Of a stretch of DNA of 64,000 nucleotides, positions 25,801 through 37,800 are shown piece by piece. The notes beneath the pieces are model-generated. The model made no database searches. It saw only the letters and a list, made by a program, of their open reading frames with translations, and was not told the DNA's origin. Source of the DNA: Bolinopsis microptera (lineage: Eukaryota > Ctenophora > Tentaculata > Lobata > Bolinopsidae); contig NW_026971775.1 in the NCBI RefSeq assembly GCF_026151205.1, positions 60,312 to 124,311 on the forward strand. The letters are read 5' to 3'. Each line of letters starts with the position of its first letter. Position 1 is the stretch's first letter. Position numbers and translations under genes: made by a program.

Positions 25801-28800
25801 TTGATGAAAAGATGACACTTTTTGGGTATATAATCTTAGAAAATAGCCCCCAAATGCCCCTGAAACCACTGGTATCTTGAAAAACAATTGGTTCTAGGTC
25901 TAGGTTGAAATTTTCATGTCTGTAGATAGATCACTTGCTTAGTAATTTCATCAATTATTTTTTTAGTCATTTTAGATTGAAAAAATCAGATTATCCACCT
26001 CGGCGAAAATATGCTATTATAAGTGTTATGCTATTATAAGTGCCTTATACATATCCTATGGGCAAAAAAACTTCAGAATAGTTGTATAAGGCCATTTTCA
26101 ACACAATCTGTGATTTACAAGAAATTTGAGAAAGGTCGATTTTTTTGACAAAATTAGGTACTTTTGGCAAAATCGAACCTAATTTTGTCACCCTCTGTAA
26201 CTTAAACAATAATTGCGCTAGAGACTTGAAAATTTGTACGTATACTTCTGCTGTAGAAGATATTTGAAATATGCAATGGCATGAAGCTAGCTCAATTACT
26301 TTTGAAATAGCAATAAATCAAAATTTTGAAAATTCCTTAAGAAAACCTTAAGGATCTTATTTATTTTTCGGGTTAACAGTTTCGCCTTCATTTTTGACAC
26401 AGATGCAAAAGAGCTAAAAACTTAAACTTTGTAGGAGCAGTTTCAGCAAAGTCTAAGCTTTCTTTTTATACACAAACCTTTTCTTTCAAGCTGAAATTCC
26501 GAGCCGAGGCAGTTTTTCAGAGCAAAATGACAAAATTAGGTACCCTGACAAAATTACGTGCCTTACCCTATATGGAATTTAAAATTTTGGGTAAATTGCC
26601 GAAATCATTTATATCTGATTTTGGTTTGGAAGGCGGGAAAACTGTATATAAGGACGATGCACGGATAGAACTGATTCAAGTATAGGGCAGTTGATGTAAA
26701 AATTGTCACAATAATAATAAGGGCAGTTGATATGAAAGAAAATCTATCTAACTAATGCAATGGCTGATGAGACGAAATTTACATTTTTTTTGAACTTATT
26801 TTGAAGAAACATGCCTCGATTAGAATTCAATATTCTTCCAGGAATTATTAGTAGGTTATTATTCAGCAAATCAGAACTCAAGTTTAACAATTCTGAGTTT
26901 AATTTTACTAAGTTACCGAAATGTGACGAAATTCACTTTTCCTGCCCCAACAGTATAATTTCAATGTGATGAAAAATGGGCATGGGTTTCTATATTTCCT
27001 TATCTCTGAATTAATCATTTCAAACTATAATTAGGACTGTTGATGTGAAAGAAAGTGTATCTAAATTTTACAATGACGTATGTGACGAAATTTACATTTC
27101 TTGACCCTATTTTGAAGAACCATACCCCGATTAGAATTCAATATTCTTCCAGGAATTATTGGTAGGTTATTTTTCAGCAAATCAGAACTCAAGTTTAACA
27201 ATGCTGAGTTTGATATCACTAATTTACCGAAATGTGACGAAATTTACTTTTCCTGCCCCAACAGTATAATTTCAATGTGATGAAAAATGGGCATGGGTTT
27301 CTATATTTCCTGTATAAATCCATTCCAACTATAATAAGGGCAGTTGATATGAAAGAAAATCTATCTAACTAATGCAATGGCTGATGTGACGAAATTTACA
27401 TTTCTTGCCCCTATTTTGAAGAATCATACCTCAATTAGTATATAATGTTACTTTATCACCATCACTATGTCGATAAATTAGTTATTTTGCCAACACGGAG
27501 CAAATAAAGTTATTATTTTTTTTTGTGACGAAATTTACAAATTTTTACCCTGTTCAGGTGTTGAAATTTATCCAATGTTAACATATCACATTATCACTGC
27601 CATATAATAATTTATATGACCGGCGTATGGTTGAAATATTGTTAATTGACCCATAGTACGTAATATAGGGTGTTTAAGTTGGTATACTAATATTTACTCA
27701 ATTTCACACATGTTGAGATATCATACAAATTTATGTGACTAAATTTACCTTTTTCTGCCTTCTGTATTTGTATTTGCCTATAACAATGAAATATGTGAAC
27801 AATTCCAAACACATTCAGCTCACAAAATAATGCTAGACTGTTCGGCATTTCTTGTCAGGATGTCATAAACATCCCTCATATAAATTTCTTAAATGTGTGA
27901 CAGAGTTTACATGGAGCTACCATTTAAGGAAAAAAGTCGCTAAATATGTAGATAATAGTCATATACAGCTATTCTATGAATTGGAAATTCGAAAATTTGG
28001 TCAAACACGGCAACAAGGGGTCCATATAAACTCCGTCACGTTTTTATAGTGTGACAAAGTTTACAACTCACTGCCGGGCGCATTTAATCGATATCTTATC
28101 GTCTGATATAGATATCGTTATGCGACAAAGTTTATCTAGAGGATGAAACGATTATCTTAGGGTAAGAGGGTTTATATAGTTTCATAGTGTGACACATTTT
28201 ACATCATCGTGCCGTTCAGTAGGGTCACTAATATTTACCAATATCCTCAAACTTCAATGAACGTGTCCTTATATAAAATTCTTTACTTGATAATACTGTC
28301 GTAGGTGTTTTATCAGTATAGGTTTGCGCTAGTTGGCAGTGAAATATGGAATGTGCTGTCAGGATGGCACGATAAGTGATTTAGATGGGACACTGATATA
28401 ATAGTGAAAGTTGAGCTGCATATAATAGGTTGCTATTAAGTGTCGGCTGTTCTAACGGTGTGCTAACTATTCTCGGTAGTTGATTTGTTGAGTGCCTGAT
28501 CTTGCTGATTTACGTAGCCCGGGTAAATTATGTAACAGAAAAGTTGGCCATTCTTCATCGTTTCCTGTGCTTTGTAGTTCTATCATTACACGCTTTGCTG
28601 ATTTCTTATAAATGCTTATTGAGAAAATGCTAGATGGGCAAGTTATGCGATTAATGTTGTGCTCGGTAATAGCTAATATAGGACCTTTATACAGAACACT
28701 AGCGCGTAGATCTGGTTGAGAGTACGTTGTTAGCCAGTCGATATTGTCGTCATAAGATGTGCCATACTTTGGTAAATCGGGAGGAAATAAGTCTTTTATT

Positions 28801-31800
28801 GACGACGGCAGAAGGCCAGGCATGTAATTTATCTTGTGCGTAAACCGTTACTGCTAGTGTTACACCAGGTAAACCGTTACTGCTAGTGTTACACCAGGTA
28901 AACCGTTACTGCTAGTGTTACACCAGATAAACCGTTACTGCTAGTGTTACACCAGGTAAACCGTTACTGTTAGTGCTACACCAGGTAAACCGTTACTGCT
29001 AGTGTTACACCAGGTAAACCGTTACTGCTAGTGTTACACCAGGTAAACCGTTACTGCTAGTGTTACACCAGGTAAACCGTTACTCAATAGACCACTATTT
29101 AATATTACATAACAAACCGGCTAAAATAATATAATACGGGAAAGTGAAAATGCAATTAACTAGAAAACATTCAAATGTAAAAATGAAATAACGCTGAAAT
29201 GGTAACCATGGTAACGAAATGTCCCTCTCAGCTGCTACTAAGATAAAGTTCACTGCTGTTCCAGCAGACTACTACCTTCACGAGGATGGAGTGACACAGG
29301 GAGCTATATCTCTTACTTGCACTACTAATCTAGGAGAGGTTTGTAGTAAAACATCAAATAAAACAGGCGGGAGACACTGCACGTGATGCCCTTATAAGGA
29401 GACATGATATATCAAACTTTAGTTTTGAGATGACGTAACTTTAGCTTTTTTTGGTTCCTTCTAATTTCTTCGACCTTTTAGTTAAAGAAAATGTATTGTT
29501 ATTTATGATTGAGACATTAACCCAAGATTTGGTTACAGGGTAACTGGATCAAGAATGGTGTTTCTGTCTCATTCCCTATAGACCAGCCCAACCCAGCTAA
29601 TTCTGGAATATACCAGTGTTATGTGAAAAACAGTGACTCCTGGCTCATGAAGTCTACTCAAGTCCTCGTTACTGGTGCGTTATAGGGACACTTAGCAGTT
29701 ACACTTAGTTGAGTGTGATGATAGTGGAAGTGAAATGTAGAAATTTTAGCGCTAGATAACATCAAGCGCTAATAACACAACAGTACATTAAAAAATAAAT
29801 ACATTTCAGAAAAGTTGTCAGTGACAAATAACACAACAGTACATTAAAAGATAAATACATTTCAGAAAAGTTGTCAGTGTCAGTGACAAATAACACAACA
29901 GTACATTAAAAGATAAATACATTTCAGAAAAGTTGTCAGTGTCAGTGACAAATAACACAACAGTACATTAAAAGATAAATACATTTCAGAAAAGTTGTCA
30001 GTGTCAGTGACAAATAACACAACAGTACATTAAAAGATAAATACATTTCAGAAAAGTTGTCAGTGTCAGTGACAAATAACACAACAGTACTTTAAAAGAT
30101 AAATACATTTCAGAAAAGTTGTCAGTGTCAGCGACGGCCCCAAGTGAGCTGAACACTACTACTAAAGGATCTGTTTCTTGTACAGTGGGTGGCTACCCAG
30201 CTCCTGAGGTAACCATCTTCAAAACAGATCTCAACAAGGACGACACAGTGAGTACATTATAAGCTTGGTGACACGTTTTTGCTAGTGTTGGTGACACGTT
30301 TTTGCTAGTGTTGGGGACACGTTTTTGCTAGTGTTGGGACACGTTTTTACTAGTAGTTAGGGCACGTTTCTTGCTAGTACTTGGGGACAAAAAACGTGTC
30401 CCCAACTACTTTGGGGCACGTTTTTGCTAGTGTTGGGGACACGTTCTTGCTAGTGTTGGGGACACGTTTTTGCTAGTAGTTGGGGCACGCTTCTTGCTAG
30501 TACTTGGGGCACGTTTTTTCTAGTACTTGGGGCACGTTTTTGCTAGTGTTGGGGACACGTTTTTGCTAGTAATTGGCGACAAAAAACGTGTCCCCAACTA
30601 CTTTGGGGCACGTTTTTGCTAGTGTTGGGGACACGTTTTTGCTAGTATTTGGGAGCAAGTTTTTGCTAGTATTTGGGAGCACGTTTATGCTAGTAGTTGG
30701 GGCACGTTTTTGCTATTAGTTGGGGACGGATTTTTGCTAGTATTTGGGATCAAGTTTTTGCTAGTAGTTGGGCACGTTTTTTAGCAGTTGGGGCATGTTT
30801 TTGCTAGTACTTGGGGGCACGTTTTAGTTGGCGACGTTACTTTATGGCTATCTTTGCGACATGATATGGATCAGATTAGAGTTATCATAAAGAGGTTGGA
30901 AAATAGATTTGCCTTCACTCAAAATACCATGATTTCCTGTAATGTAGTTTAATTATATCACTTTACTTTAATTATAAACCTCCCAGAACATGGTAGCGTG
31001 TGCAGTAGACAAGGCAGATAAAACAAATTGTATTGAACGCAGTGGAAACTCTTACTCGGTTGAAATTGATCACAGTGATCTTGAGTCGTCGGGTAAGGGA
31101 GTGTTTTTTATTTGAAAATTCAATTAATTATTATATATATAAATCGAGCGTTATATTTCAACCATGCAAAATTACGATGACATATTTTGATATACTAATT
31201 GATAAATGGTACTGCAATATAAGTTGCTTAATGTTTGGCCGGATGACAACTAACAAGAAATCAAACATATCATAAATAATTATAAATATTTTGCTCATTA
31301 CAATTCTGTAACAACTGAGAACAAAAAAAACAGTATGTTGAGAACTTTCCAATACTTTTATAAATGATAATTAAAAACATGACGTTATAAAGCAATGAAA
31401 TGGGTTATAATATAGTTTTTATGTTCCTCGCAGTAACTCTATTATTACACCACACCAGGGACATACACGTGTAAAGTTCACCACAAGTACAGGCTATCAG
31501 ATGGGTCAGCTGTTGAGAAAGCTGACGAGAAGTCTGCTCCTGTTGCTATAGGTTTGATAAAACGGAGCTCTTATAGATGCTACTTGAACTAACATCATTC
31601 AAGTCTGTTATAGGGTAGCACTTATAAATGCCAATTATTGAAACCTCGAAGAATACAATAGAATGTTGAAACAATTTGGATGGTAAAATATTAGTGTACT
31701 TATATGGCAATACTCAATGCCCAATTATGTACGCATTGAAATACATATTCAGCAAAGTTTCCTCCTTTAGTTTACTACTTCTCCTTCTTTAGTGTTCCCA

Positions 31801-34800
31801 GTGGATGTGTACTCCTTAACCACCACTCCTTCTTTAGTGTCCCCAGTGGATGTGTACTCCTTAACCACCACTCCTTCTTTAGTGTCCCCAGTGGATGTGT
31901 ACTCCTTAACCACCACTCCTTCTTTAGTGTCCCCAGTGGATGTGTACTCCTTAACCACCACTCCTTCTTTAGTGTCCCCAGTGGATGTGTACTCCTTAAC
32001 CACCACTCCTTCTTTAGTGTTCCCAGTGGATGTGTACTCCTTAACCACCACTCCTTCTTTAGTGTCCCCAGTGGATGTGTACTCCTTAACCACCACTCCT
32101 TCTTTAGTGTTCCCAGTGGATGTGTACTCCTTAACCACCACTCCTTCTTTAGTGTCCCCAGTGGATGTGTACTCCTTAACCACCACTCCTTCTTTAGTGT
32201 CCCCAGTGGATGTGTACTCCTTAACCACCACTCCTTCTTTAGTCTCCCCAGTAGATGTGTACTCCTTAACCACCACTCCTTCTTTAGTGTCCCCAGTGGA
32301 TGTATACTCCTTAACCACCACTCCTTCTTTAGTGTCCCCAGTGGATGTGTACTCCTTAACCACCACTCCTTCTTTAGTGTCCCCAGTAGATGTGTACTCC
32401 TTAACCACCACTCCTTCTTTAGTGTCCCCAGTGGATGTGTACTCCTTAACCACCACTCCTTCTTTAGTGTCCCCAGTGGATGTGTACTCCTTAACCACCA
32501 CTCCTTCTTTAGTGTCCCCAGTGGATGTGTACTCCTTAACCACCACTCCTTCTTTAGTGTCCCCAGTGGATGTGTACTCCTTAACCACCACTCCTTCTTT
32601 AGTGTCCCCAGTGGATGTGTACTCCTTAACCACCACTCCTTCTTTAGTGTTCCCAGTGGATGTGTACTCCTTAACCACCACTCCTTCTTTAGTGTCCCCA
32701 GTGGATGTGTACTCCTTAACCACCACTCCTTCTTTAGTGTCCCCAGTGGATGTGTACTCCTTAACCACCACTCCTTCTTTAGTGTCCCCAGTGGATGTGT
32801 ACTCCTTAACCACCACTCCTTCTTTAGTGTCCCCAGTGGATGTGTACTCCTTAACCACCACTCCTTCTTTAGTGTCCCCAGTGGATGTGTACTCCTTAAC
32901 CACCACTCCTTCTTTAGTGTCCCCAGTGGATGTGTACTCCTTAACCACCACTCCTTCTTTAGTGTTCCCAGTGGATGTGTACTCCTTAACCACCACTCCT
33001 TCTTTAGTGTTCCCAGTGGATGTGTACTCATTAACCACCACTCCTTCTTTAGTGTTCCCAGTGGATGTGTACTCCTTAACCACCACTCCTTCTTTAGTGT
33101 TCCCAGTGGATGTGTACTCATTAACCACCACTCCTTCTTTAGTGTCCCCAGTGGATGTGTACTCCTTAACCACCACTCCTTCTTTAGTGTCCCCAGTGGA
33201 TGTGTACTCCTTAACCGCCACTCCTTCTTTAGTGTCCCCAGTGGATGTGTACTCCTTAACCACCACTCCTTCTTTAGTGTCCCCAGTGGATGTGTACTCC
33301 TTAACCACCACTCCTTCTTTAGTGTCCCCAGTGGATGTGTACTCCTTAACCACCACTCCTTCTTTAGTGTTCTCAGTGGATGTGTACTCCTTAACCACCA
33401 CTCCTTCTTTAGTGTCCCCAGTGGATGTGTACTCCTTAACCACCACTCCTTCTTTAGTGTTCCCAGTGGATGTGTACTCCTTAACCACCACTCCTTCTTT
33501 AGTGTCCCCAGTGGATGTGTACTCCTTAAGCACCACTCCTTCTTTAGTGTCCCCAGTGGATGTGTACTCCTTAACCACCACTCCTTCTTTAGTGTCCCCA
33601 GTGGATGTGTACTCCTTAACCACCACTCCTTCTTTAGTGTCCCCAGTGGATGTGTACTCCTTAACCACCACTCCTTCTTTAGTGTCCCCAGTGGATGTGT
33701 ACTCCTTAACCACCACTCCTTCTTTAGTGTCCCCAGTGGATGTGTACTCCTTAACCACCACTCCTTCTTTAGTGTTCCCAGTGGATGTGTACTCCTTAAC
33801 CACCACTCCTTCTTTAGTGTTCCCAGTGGATGTGTACTCATTAACCACCACTCCTTCTTTAGTGTTCCCAGTGGATGTGTACTCCTTAACCACCACTCCT
33901 TCTTTAGTGTTCCCAGTGGATGTGTACTCATTAACCACCACTCCTTCTTTAGTGTCCCCAGTGGATGTGTACTCCTTAACCACCACTCCTTCTTTAGTGT
34001 CCCCAGTGGATGTGTACTCCTTAACCGCCACTCCTTCTTTAGTGTCCCCAGTGGATGTGTACTCCTTAACCACCACTCCTTCTTTAGTGTCCCCAGTGGA
34101 TGTGTACTCCTTAACCACCACTCCTTCTTTAGTGTCCCCAGTGGATGTGTACTCCTTAACCACCACTCCTTCTTTAGTGTTCCCAGTGGATGTGTACTCC
34201 TTAACCACCACTCCTTCTTTAGTGTCCCCAGTGGATGTGTACTCCTTAACCACCACTCCTTCTTTAGTGTCCCCAGTGGATGTGTACTCCTTAACCACCA
34301 CAACTGGAGAGTTACAGTACGGAAGTGAAGCTACCTTTACCTGTAGTGTTAGGGGAGGCAGAGCTCCTTACAAAGTTGAGATGAAGGTTAGTTAATATAT
34401 TTAACTGTCAGTTTTATTACATGATCTGTATCTTGGTTCCTTTTCTCAAAAAACTGCAGAAGGAGAACGCTCTTCAGTAACCAGCACAACAGTCCTGTCA
34501 TGTATATGTTCATATACGAATTTATATATCTATCATATTATGACCTCCTGATATCTTCAGTTTGGTAGTACTTTGGTATACGTGTTCAGCAACAATGACA
34601 ATGAGCAGAGTCAGGGGGATGGAAAGTGTGTGGGAGATTACGTGAAGACTTGCTTCGGTAGGTTTTGAAATCTGGTTTAATATTATGTTTATTATAAAGT
34701 TATAAGCAGCCATGACAACCATGATGGTACGATTCAACGTTTTTAAATAAAATTATAATATATAAATTTGGCTAATTTTGGTAAACAGTTTTAATTGCAG

Positions 34801-37800
34801 TTTATTTTAATGATTTCAATGAATATTGTGTCTAGTCCAATGATTTAGATACATTTTATGTAAATTCCTAAATCAAATGGCCAATCGTTTTATTTCAGGT
34901 AAAGTTTCCAGCGTAAACTACAATCACGAGGGAGAACTGAGCTGTACAGGTTACAACGTGGCGGGTAACTTGACTACATTCTCAGATTCAGAGAGCCTCA
35001 CAACCACTGTCTGTAAGTAATACTTTATATTACTTATAAATACTCGCGTCATAACACGTGCACGCGCGTCACAACACGTGCACAACACGTGCACATCACA
35101 ATTCACAATACAAGTGCGCTTATGTAGAAAGTGAGTAATGACGTCATACTGCAAGTGAACGAATTGTCGAAATCTTTACCCGCAATTGAAAACTGAATAG
35201 TTCTTTGGATATAATGATTGTGGTGATAGTTTCAAATGGTGTGTAACTGTGTGAGATCTAGATCTTCTTAATAAGACTGAGATATTTGTAATCAAGTCTA
35301 AGCTTAATCTTATTGTGTGATAGTGGAAACACTCAACATCCACGCCACCATCATGTAACTATGACACCACTCAACCTACAAAATTCGACGAGGATGGGAT
35401 TCGAACCCACGCGGGCATTGCCCAATGGATTAGCAGTCCATCGCCTTAACCACTCGGCCACCTCGTCCTCATTTAGAACCACATTTTCAATTTATTTTAA
35501 GCCGCCATCATGTAACCATGCCCCCATTAAGCCAACAAAATTCGACGAGGATGGGATTCGAACCCACGCGGGCATTGCCCAATGGATTAGCAGTCCATCG
35601 CCTTAACCACTCGGCCACCTCGTCCTCATTTAGAACCACATTTTCAATTTATTTTAAGCCGCCATCATGTAACCATGCCCCCATTAAGCCATCAAAATTC
35701 GACGAGGATGGGATTCGAACCCACGCGGGCATTGCCCAATGGATTAGCAGTCCATAGCCTTAACCACTCGGCCACCTCGTCCTCATTTAGAACCACATTT
35801 TCAATTTATTTTAAGCCGCCATCATGTAACCATGCCCCCATTAAGCCAACAAAATTCGACGAGGATGGGATTCGAACCCACGCGGGCATTGCCCAATGGA
35901 TTAGCAGTCCATCGCCTTAACCACTCGGCCACCTCGTCCTCATTTAGAACCACATTTTCAGCCCGGTCTACCTTTGTGCAAGTATCTGGAGATTTCTTCC
36001 CCCTCAATAACGCTGACTTGATCCTGACTTGTACCCATTATGAGAGGCCACTTTCTTTCGACCACACTGATGTCACTTGGTATCAGGTATGTTGACTTAC
36101 TCAGAAGAGTTCAGTAGTAGCAATTCTTTTGTCTAACAAGGGTTCGGGGATAATGAAATCTTTATTTCAATTAAATGATTTTTAAGCTCTTTAATTTTTG
36201 ATGGAAAATGTAAATTTTAGTGCAGAATGTTTCTTCCTTTAAATCTTTATTTTATCGTTATAAGGATGGTAAAAGTATCGTGCCTGATAGCACTGTGTTT
36301 TCTGTAAAGAATGGTCTCGGAGTTTATCAAGTGAGTTGCTATTTATAAATGAAATTTATGCAACTTTAATTTAAAAGAGTAAATGATTGTCCAAATTAAC
36401 TGATTGAGGTTGTAAAAAATACGGATTTTAGGGTAAAGTAGTAGCGGTATTCAAAGATGTAACAGCAACAACTGAAGGCTTATACAAATGCATCAGTGAG
36501 GGTGTGGAGTCTGCTGAAGTCAATGTTTATGTTGGTAGGTGGTATTAAGTAATTATATGACGTTTAATAAATTAAAGACTATCTTATTAATCATTTGGTT
36601 GATATAACTTAAGAGGAAAGACAGCGTACTGGATCCAACTAAACAGAGTAAAACAGAATTCAGTCAGAAAACTACATATTTTGTTGAAAGTAAATTGTAG
36701 TAATGTTCGATTTTTCAGCAAATGGTAAGTGGAAAGAGGATGGCAAAATCTCAAGAAACGGCTGCAGTTAAACTAAGCTGCATCATATTTATTAATTCTC
36801 ATATTTACCATGATCAAACTTGATGTTTTATATATCTATCAAGGCAGCGGTCTGTACATCGTACAATGCACCTGGTTGTTCAAGTATACTCTCTATCATT
36901 GTTAATATCTCGTTATCTCTCCCAGGAGAAGGGTTCGCTCCCTCATCCCCCCTGATGACGGTCCCAGACGGCCAGGTTGGGGTCCCAATGGATATGATGT
37001 GTGTTTCAGAGGGCTACCCTCCACCTACTATTGAGTGGATTATTTACACTAATCAGACGGTCGGGAATGTTACTGAAGTTGTGAAGGTACAACAAAGTTG
37101 TACATTTTATGCACATTTTATACAATAATAATAAAAGTCTCTGCAAGAAAAGCTATTTAGGATAATTTTTGCATACCAGTCATACTGCAGTTGAACTGAT
37201 AGTTGAACTGATAGTTGAACTGATAGTTGAACTGATAGTTGAACTGATAGTTGAACTGATAGTTGAACTGATAGTTGAACTGATAGTTGAACTGATAGTT
37301 GAACTGATAGTTGAACTGATAGTTGAACTGATAGTTGAACTGATAGTTGAACTGATAGTTGAACTGATAGTTGAACTGATAGTTGAACTGCTAGTTAACA
37401 GGGCTCTTTTTCTATTCGTACATGGAAAGGTGGATGTCACTAAATCTATTTAAAGAATATTTCTTCTTAGCAATAGCAACTTTAGTAGAGCCACCATTTA
37501 ATTAATGACCACATAATTTATTAAAACTTGCTTATAAAATTAATTATTTAGGAGAAAACCAAAACTACTTCCAAAATAAACTGGATACCAAAGTATGAGG
37601 CATCCATGAAGATCTTTTGTAAAGCTACAAACGTGAACGGAACAACAACATCAAACACTGTCCTGAGGGTTCTAATGGCTGGTTAGTGATTAACTTTATG
37701 TAGCGTGTGCTATATGGTTATTATGGTAACCATGGCAACCATACTATTATGGTTTCTTGGATACTGAAACTAATCTTGAATTTTATAATTTGACTTATTA

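Noticed and set aside
31767-34303. Minus-strand frames of 842-844 codons (VVVKEYTSTGDTKEG and STHPLGTLKKEWWLR repeats)
   Set aside because: Shadows of the 45-bp array. The period is a multiple of three, so every stop-free frame stays open. Only the plus frame joined to the Ig exon is considered.
35313-36095. Plus-strand peptides containing MGFEPTRALPNGLAVHRLNH
   Set aside because: Well-known type of spurious translation of the antisense of tRNA-Ser genes.
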